Assembly (NCBI GenBank): GCA_963693315.1
Contig: OY856187.1
Location: 426,429,748-426,493,747, forward strand
Source: Diogma glabrata
Lineage: Eukaryota > Arthropoda > Insecta > Diptera > Cylindrotomidae
Length of the DNA: 64,000 bases
Reading direction: 5' to 3'
Shown: piece by piece, positions 58,600-64,000 of the stretch
Layout of the letters: every line of letters begins with the position of its first letter
Numbering within the stretch: position 1 is the first letter of the stretch
Position numbers and translations under genes: made by a program
The notes under the pieces: generated by a model
Told to the model about the DNA's origin: nothing
The model's input: the letters and a program-made list of their open reading frames with translations, nothing else
Databases searched by the model: none

Positions 58600-59990
58600 C
58601 TAGCTAATTTTCTTTTCCATGAAATTAGCTAAAAAAATAAACGAAATCATTTTTTTGACATACTTGACAATATTTTTTTTGACAAACTTATAATGCAAAA
58701 ATATTCTCAATAATAATAATATCATGTTCATAACATTTCATTTCATCCAAATAACTATTTAATATGATCTAAAAAAAGAATTGAAAATCATTCTTTTGAC
58801 ACACTTGACATTATTTTTTTGACAAGCTTATAATGAAATAATTCTTAATAATAATAATAAAATTTCATGTCATATAAATAAGGAATTTATTCTTTTCCAT
58901 AAAATTGGGTAAAAAAATAAATAAAAATCTTTCTTTTGACACACTTGACAACATATTTTGACAAACTTATAATGCCATAATTCTCAATAATACTAATAAA
59001 ATTACATGTCATATAAATAATTAATTCTATTTTGTTCCATAAAATTGGGTGAAAAAATAAATAAAAATTTTTGTTTTGACACACTTGACAACATTTTTTT
59101 GACAAACTTATAATGCCATAATTATCAATAAAAATAATTAAATTTCATGTCATATAAATAATTAATTTTGTTTTTTCCATAAAATTTCGGTAAAAAAATA
59201 AATAAAAATCTTTCTTTTGACACACTTGACAACATTTTTTTGACAAACTTATAATCCCATAATTTTCAATAATAATAATAAAATTTTATTTCATTCAAAT
59301 AATTAATTTTATTTTTTTCCCAAAAATTGGCTAAAAAATAAATAAAAGTCTTTCTTTTGACATACTTGACAACATTTTTTGACAAACTTATAATGCCATA
59401 ATTATCAATAGTAATAATAAAATTTCATGTCATTCAAATAATTAATTTTATTTTTTCCATAAAATTGGGTAAAAACATAAATAAAAATCTTTCTTTTGAC
59501 ACACTTGACAACATTTTTTTGACAAACTTATAATGCGATAATTATTAATAGTAATAATAAAATTACATGTCATATAAATAATTAATTTTATTTTTTCTAT
59601 AAAATTGGGAAAAAAATAAATAAAAATCTTTCTTTTGACACACTTGACAACATTTTTTTGACAAACTTATAATGCCACAGTTCTCAATAATAGTAATAAA
59701 ATTTCAATGTCATACAAATAATTAATTTTATTTTTTTCCATAAAATTGGGTAAAAAAACTAAATAAAAATCTTTCTTTTGACACACTTGACAACATTTTT
59801 TTGACAAACTTAGAATGCCATAATTATCAATAATAATAATTACATATCATGTCATATAAATAATTAATTTTATTTTGTTCCATAAAATTGGGTAAAAAAT
59901 AAATAAAAATCTGTCTTTTGACACACTTGAAAACATGTTTTTGACAAACTTATGCCATAATTCACAGTAATAATAATAAAATTTCATGTC
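58600..59990 (+). repeat. ten-unit ~140-bp satellite inside the Transib
   Basis: Each unit has TTTGACACACTTGACAACAT, then TTTTTTGACAAACTTATAAT, CATGTCATATAAATAATTAA (variants) and CCATAAAATTGGGTAAAAAA. Unit marks lie at about 58653, 58794, 58936, 59075, 59216, 59357, 59496, 59636, 59778 and 59916, so the period is about 140 bases. Units are 85-95% alike, the edges being most diverged. Open frames inside are artefacts of the period. Confidence 0.85.
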
Positions 59991-60119
59991 ATATACTTCA
60001 AAACACTTCAAGAATTAGTATTTACACGAAAAAAATACTAAACATCCATGTAGAATTATTTAAAAGGGAGCAAAATAATTATGCGCGTGTTTTAATAGGT
60101 TTTGAACCATTGTGCGCCG

Positions 60120-61289
60120 TTCTATACCTGTACATCTGTTCTGGACTTATACGAGGTTGGGACAACTGCATTTCGATAGGAAATTAAACATCTATTTTCA
60201 GTGTGTTTAATATCATCTCTTTATACCCAAAACTAAAAACAATTTCATTTCATTTTTCAAGTCTTGATATCTCAGAGCTTTGAGATTTCAACCCCTTCAT
60301 ATTTATAATTAATATCGTTTAGTTTTACCAATGTAGAAAAATAGCATTTTGTTGCAAATGAAAACTTTTTACGTTTGTGAACCCCAATCGACGCTGGCGC
60401 GTCTCATGAACAAATGTTCACTCATGAAAAAACGGTATTTTCATCTCTTGTTGCAAAATATACTATTTTCCTGATTCATTTTCTTGATATAATCAAAATT
60501 TACAGTTTTTTATTTGAATGTTATGCGAAAGAAAAAAAAATATTTTTCAACGTAATATTATTTTAAATCTGCTTCTTCCTTAAAGCGTGTAATAGCAGTA
60601 AACCAAAATCGTCATGGTGAATCTTTTATAATTTGCAAGAAAAGCAAAAGAAATTTGGAGATATGAAGATTTACTTAAAAAAATGTTGCCAGAATTTGTG
60701 TTGTACCTTAAAACATTTGTTTCAACTTTAAATGAAATGTTCTTGAACATCCCAGTCAACAACATGTCAAACATTAGTATCAACCGCTATAATTAAACCA
60801 ATCAAAAATGAACTAATCTTAATGAACTTTGTTTGATTGATTACCACTCAATACCTAATATACTTCACCTATTACGAACATTTGTTCCATTACACAAAAC
60901 GAATATAAATATAGATTTGTCAGTTTTGTTCAATTAGTTGTATAGTTGTAAAACGATTTCGATTTAAATATTCATAACAACAAACTGATGAATAGTTTAC
61001 TGAATAACAATGAAATATAACTAAAGTTTGTTCGTGGATGTTGAATAATTTATTTTGTTTTAGCTTTATAGTTCGTAAGTGTGTGAATTAATAAGTCATT
61101 ATGAAATCACTTAGGAGGAAAATTGTATGTTTCCTAATAAACATGACTGAAATTCAGACAAATCCTAAAATTTTTTTACTTCTAGCAGCAAACTACATAA
61201 ACATTTTGGTTTGGTGTTGTATCAGTTTTTTATGATTTATTTTGAAACTGTAGTCAAAGTACAGTACAGGTACAGTTATAATAATGAAC
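60120..61289. other. AT-rich; one dispersed CG-containing motif
   Basis: At about 60335-60465, TGTAGAAAAATAGCATTTTG and CGACGCTGGCGCGTCTCATG...GTTCACTCATGAAAAAAC match, in reverse, 50274-50395. The motif also resembles the right edge of the window (63900-64000). No coding. Confidence 0.5.
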
Positions 61290-61510
61290 GATACGTGAGG
61301 GATCAGGCAATAACAGTGAGATATTACTAGCTAAGATAATATCATAGTGTTGCTGGCGGATGAACTCATCAGTCAACGATAGCACACTCACACTTAGTTA
61401 TGAAGTATTGGTTGGTATATCGCACGTTTGCACGCTCGAAGAAATGAGCATTGCATGTGTGAGCTTTAACCATTTTAGTTTCGTTCCTGAAAATTTAAAA
61501 CAAAATGTTC
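61290..61510 (+). repeat. head fragment of the SINE-like family
   Basis: GCTGGCGGATGAACTCATCAGTCAACGA (61351, partly), CTTAGTTATGAAGTATTGG and CGCTCGAAGAAATGAGC match the heads at 6.8, 17.3 and 47.5 kb. No LINE-like tail follows. Confidence 0.5.
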
Positions 61511-61632
61511 ACCACTTATGCAACAAATCCCATATAATGTAAAAACATTTCCATAATATGGAATCTAATGACAGTGGAAAAATTCAACTTAAGTAAAAAT
61601 AAATAAGTGATAAAGAAGTTTCAACTTTGAAA

Positions 61633-61790
61633 TTGCCATCGCCTCAACGGCGTAATCGATAGCGTGTCTGCCCAAGGATTCGAACCGGGCACTGACGAGG
61701 TAGGTTCGAATCCCAACCGAAACACGAAAAATGTGAAGTGGAGTTTTTTTCTGAACTTCAAACCATACCTTTGAATTGAAAATATTCTAA
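61633..61790 (+). mobile_element. tRNA-derived SINE
   Basis: ACGGCGTAATCGATAGCGTG (A-box-like, about 61650) and GGTTCGAATCC (perfect B box, about 61701) are spaced as in a tRNA. The acceptor halves do not pair and there is an extra ATTCGAACC in reverse between them, so this is a tRNA-like SINE head and not a tRNA gene. Confidence 0.55.
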
Positions 61791-62220
61791 TTACTTCTTT
61801 ATTTACTTGAGTTTAATTGATCTCAAAAATTCAAAATTAGTTCACCACTTATTTTATTTTTATTTTTTTCATATACATATTATTATATATTATAGGATTT
61901 ATTGTGTAGTTATCCATCCTAATATTTCTATCTGCCTCCTTTATAATAACACAAGGACTTACGATTTAAAAGCTATAAAACACTTTTTATTAAAAACAGT
62001 TGTAAGTAATTGATAAATTGAAAAAACACTATGAGCTGATGATCGATAAGTACATATAATAACCGATTAAAATTAATTCTTTAAGTGAAACTCGACCAAA
62101 AAATTGACTAAATGATAAAATTAATACAGCTGGGAACACACTTGTTAACTGCCTATATTCCTCTATGGAACATGAACGACACAAACATGACAGTTTGTAA
62201 AGTTTAAATGCTTAAGAACA
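61791..62220. other. AT-rich, nothing recognised
   Basis: No features. Confidence 0.5.
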
Positions 62221-62307
62221 TATTTTTTCTACAATTGTTGTGAAAGTCAAATTTTCTACGATGAATTTGATAAAAAGTAGGCATTGAAAATTAATCTTCC
62301 CAAATGA

Positions 62308-62392
62308 CGTGTAGAAAGTACTTTCTGCACGGATTTGCCGTGTAGAAAGTACTTTCTGCACGGATTTGCCGTGTAGAAAGTACTTTCTGCAC
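62308..62392 (+). repeat. 31-bp tandem repeat of dyad-symmetric sites
   Basis: Two complete and one partial identical unit start at 62308, 62339 and 62370 (spacing exactly 31). Each contains GTGTAGAAAGTACTTTCTGC followed by AC: a 14-bp perfect palindrome AGAAAGTACTTTCT inside a 22-bp near-palindrome with one mismatch. Paired inverted half-sites of about 10 bases around a short centre are what tyrosine recombinases bind. They lie about 150 bp past the recombinase stop codon. Binding is inferred from position and symmetry only. Confidence 0.75.
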
Positions 62393-62473
62393 AGTTGTGT
62401 TTACATTGGAAAAATAACTAGAAAATAAATCTACAAAAAACACATTCAATGCAATATTTAAAGTGAATCGAAT

Positions 62474-62479
62474 TTTATT
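62474..62479 (-). terminator. possible polyadenylation signal AATAAA
   Basis: TTTATT on the plus strand gives AATAAA on the minus strand, about 65 bases after the recombinase stop. In AT-rich DNA such a hexamer is common, so this is a weak call. Confidence 0.35.
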
Positions 62480-62543
62480 ATAAATCAAATTATTCATAAT
62501 TATAGATTAAACATTAACAATAAATTATAGTTTTAATTGAAAT

Positions 62544-63724
62544 TTATTTATTAATATTTATTGTGATGTTGCATGAAGTACATGCACTAATATTTATCCC
62601 CTCAGTCGTATTTTTAGCAGCCTTAACAATTGTTCTATTGAAAATCATATCTGATTCCGCTGCACTTCCAACAATGGAGCTACTACCGCGACCTATATTT
62701 TCATTATCCATTGCGATATTGTCACTTGCAGGGGCTCCAGTTATTTTCTCACACACAGATATTTTATTTTGAATGGAGTTGTCGACATAGCTTTCCGCAA
62801 CAGCAGAGGATTTCCATCCGCCATGCCTCTTGAGTGTTAAAATGTCTCCACCCGCATCTGCGAGTAACGTAGCAGATGTTCGTCTGAAACAGTGCCCTGT
62901 ATATTCATGCAAATTTGGAAGATTTAAGTAGCTCGCAATTTTTAGTGGAATTTTTCCAAATGTATTTATTCCAATAGCTTGCGAAGTACATTTACCATTC
63001 CGATAGTTAACAAAAAACCTGTTATGAGTGGTGTTTGCAGTGCGAAGATTTCTGTATTTACGATAAACTGAGATCCAATCACCAACCCCATTAGAAACAG
63101 TAAACGTTCGAGTGATGTGAGTTTTGGTGTCTGGCACCTGTACAATTAATATATTTTCCTTATCCTCAATATGATCCAACATCATTTTCAGCAGCTCCTC
63201 CTTTCGACAGGCTCCAGCGATACCCATTATAAGAGCAATCTTTAATTTGAATTTTTTGAATATTAATATTAATTTTATACATTTAAATATTAAATAATTA
63301 CCTTCATCATCCCTGCTGCTTCATTCACAAACTTATTTATATCTTCTCTAGAAAAGGTTCTAGTTTTTTTAGCAACATAGCCCACTGATTTTCTTTTCAA
63401 CAATGCAATAAACTTATGATATTTAGAGATATCGACGTTGTCTTCTAAAATAAGTGTACTCTTTAACATAGAGTACATTGACCATAAAGTGGATGACTTG
63501 AAAATGTTTGATTTTTCTGAAAAATAAGCCAAAAGAACATTCTCCGTAATTTTCGTGGCTTTTTTCTCTCCACACCATGTCAAGAAAGCTTCTTGTTCTT
63601 TTCTATATCTAGTTTTAGATTTTTCAGGTAGAAGTTCCAAACAAACATTTTTAGCTGCCTCAGCAATGTCTTGAGGAGTTCCAATGATAACCTCTTCATC
63701 ACTTTCACCGAAATCACTATTCAT
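62544..63724 (-). CDS. tyrosine recombinase, Crypton-type, two exons
   Basis: Exon 1 runs from the ATG at 63724 to 63302, exon 2 from 63239 to the stop at 62544. The 62-bp intron has GTAATT at its start and TTAAAG at its end and splices in phase 0, giving about 372 residues. A nearby in-frame GTG at 63730 is not a likely eukaryotic start. Residues 1-130 form the helical core-binding half (YRKEQEAFLTWCGEK; STLWSMYSMLKSTL). The catalytic half follows: first arginine in MGIAGACRKEEL, the H-x-x-R box in YTGHCFRRTSATLL, the third box RHGGWKSS and the nucleophile tyrosine in VAESYVDNS. All expected catalytic positions are present; a lysine in the VPDTKTHITRTF hairpin may be the beta-2/3 lysine. A Ser/Asn-rich tail of about 75 residues follows the tyrosine. 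There is no stop or frameshift, unlike every other transposase here. It cuts and rejoins DNA through a phosphotyrosine link. Family (Crypton versus domesticated relative) is inferred from insect context and solitary gene structure. Confidence 0.85.
63240..63301 (-). other. intron of the tyrosine-recombinase gene
   Basis: 62 bases, AT-rich, GT at 63301-63300 and AG at 63241-63240 on the minus strand. Without splicing exon 1 would stop after four more codons (V-I-I-stop) and the catalytic domain would lack its start; with splicing the protein reads NEAAGMMK-IALIMGIAGAC, continuous across the first catalytic arginine region. Confidence 0.8.
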
Positions 63725-63926
63725 TTTCACCGATTTATTTTTAGAACGTTATTCAAACAAAATCAAAAACGATATGGGAAAATTTTTGACAACAATAAAC
63801 CATGACATACTTGATATAGTATAAAAAATGAAAATTTTAAAATCTACATTAGTTTATGGTATTAAGTATTTGTATAGCATATGACTATCGAATCTTGCAA
63901 TTGTAGAAAAAATAGCGTGTATGACT

Positions 63927-63937
63927 CGTGTAGAAAG
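63927..63937 (+). promoter_or_regulatory. half-site matching the 31-bp repeat
   Basis: CGTGTAGAAAG is an 11-base exact match, same orientation, to the start of each 31-bp unit at 62308. It is followed by CAATATTGCAGTACTC and not by the CTTTCTGCAC half, so only one half-site is conserved. It is upstream of the recombinase start, so the two sets of sites flank the gene as direct repeats. Confidence 0.45.
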
Positions 63938-64000
63938 CAATATTGCAGTACTCATGTGAATGCGGCCCTCGACTAGCGTCTCGTGCTGCAAATTTCACAC
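63938..64000. repeat. dispersed CG-containing motif at window edge
   Basis: CCCTCGACTAGCGTCTCGTGCTGCAAATTTC resembles words at 38385, 50315 and 60400 (CGACGCTAGCGCGTCTCGTG-like). It continues out of the window. Confidence 0.45.

Larger units (their letters stand above)
55394..60119 (+). mobile_element. Transib transposon with CGCCG target duplication
   Basis: The element proper is 55399-60114. Both ends begin CACAATGGTTCAAAAC and, after two mismatches, continue ATTAAAACACGCGCATAA (34 of 36 bases identical when inverted). CACAATG fits the CACWATG terminus known for Transib, the superfamily ancestral to RAG1 and its CACAGTG heptamer. An exact 5-base CGCCG flanks it (55394-55398 and 60115-60119), matching the 5-base, GC-rich duplications of Transib. 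Inside are a 0.6-kb AT-rich part, a large palindrome (56025-58590) around a transposase fragment, a CAAAATTC array and a ten-unit satellite. Most of the transposase is missing, so it depended on a helper. Confidence 0.9.
62221..63914 (-). mobile_element. Crypton-type tyrosine-recombinase unit
   Basis: A 17-bp perfect inverted repeat TATTTTTTCTACAATTG (62221-62237 and, inverted, 63898-63914) brackets an apparently intact tyrosine-recombinase gene and a triplicated dyad-symmetric site (62308-62392). A matching half-site CGTGTAGAAAG lies just beyond the right repeat (63927-63937), so the functional unit may extend past 63937. Cryptons encode only a tyrosine recombinase, usually lack terminal inverted repeats and integrate by site-specific recombination; the IR here may therefore belong to a surrounding repeat and not to the unit itself. 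Boundaries are provisional. Confidence 0.6.

Noticed and set aside
58600..59990. CRISPR-like array
   Set aside because: Whole 140-bp monomers are repeated with no unique spacers, inside an animal transposon.
61640..61715. Possible tRNA gene
   Set aside because: Perfect B box but acceptor halves do not pair and the spacing includes an inverted TTCGAA word.
62563..62772. Plus-strand frame of 69 codons
   Set aside because: Antisense to the tyrosine-recombinase exon 2, with no independent support.

Overview
The window looks like an intergenic, transposon-dominated stretch of an insect-like animal genome. It is strongly AT-rich with many homopolymer runs. I find no convincing host gene, no rRNA and no intact tRNA. 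The only well-formed coding sequences belong to mobile elements: jockey-like LINE reverse transcriptases, a Transib (RAG1-related) transposase relic, hAT and MULE transposase relics, a probable Penelope-like N-terminal relic, and one apparently intact, spliced, Crypton-type tyrosine recombinase. The animal-type introns (62-87 bp, GT-AG) and the mix of families suggest an insect; I cannot name the order.

Layout. 1-13 kb: SINE-like tRNA heads, a GGGTTCCGT-bounded 1.65-kb repeat element (2742-4392), a young 5'-truncated LINE copy with a target duplication (4480-4851) and a decayed LINE (10122-11945, minus). 13-22 kb: a long hairpin, a hammerhead-ribozyme-like fold (16069-16138), a SINE-like repeat, a Penelope-like relic with hammerhead-bearing direct repeats (18521-19810), a 1.2-kb composite repeat and a probable solo LTR. 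22-36 kb: AT-rich and non-coding dispersed repeats, the youngest-looking LINE ORF (27057-27843), a 121-bp tandem array, a MULE relic with tandem-repeat termini (28902-30471), a second LTR-like block and MITEs. 36-49 kb: a foldback-rich zone, a hAT MITE with a perfect 8-bp duplication (37899-38603), a 1.47-kb foldback element, another hammerhead-like fold (43103-43179), a TA-flanked MITE and an inverted copy of the 20-kb composite repeat.

49-60 kb holds the clearest complete insertions. A 5.3-kb hAT (49287-54602) carries a second hAT nested inside it (53260-54395), both with target-site duplications. A 4.7-kb Transib (55399-60114) has CACAATG termini, a 5-bp CGCCG duplication, a large internal palindrome, a mutated transposase fragment and a ten-unit 140-bp tandem array.

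62.2-64 kb holds a tyrosine-recombinase gene (minus strand, two exons, all expected catalytic residues visible). It is flanked by directly repeated CGTGTAGAAAG half-sites; on the 3' side these form three 31-bp-spaced dyad-symmetric sites. This is the best candidate for a functional and poorly described mobile system here.

Long stretches between these elements hold only AT-rich sequence in which I see nothing assignable; they are listed as such.
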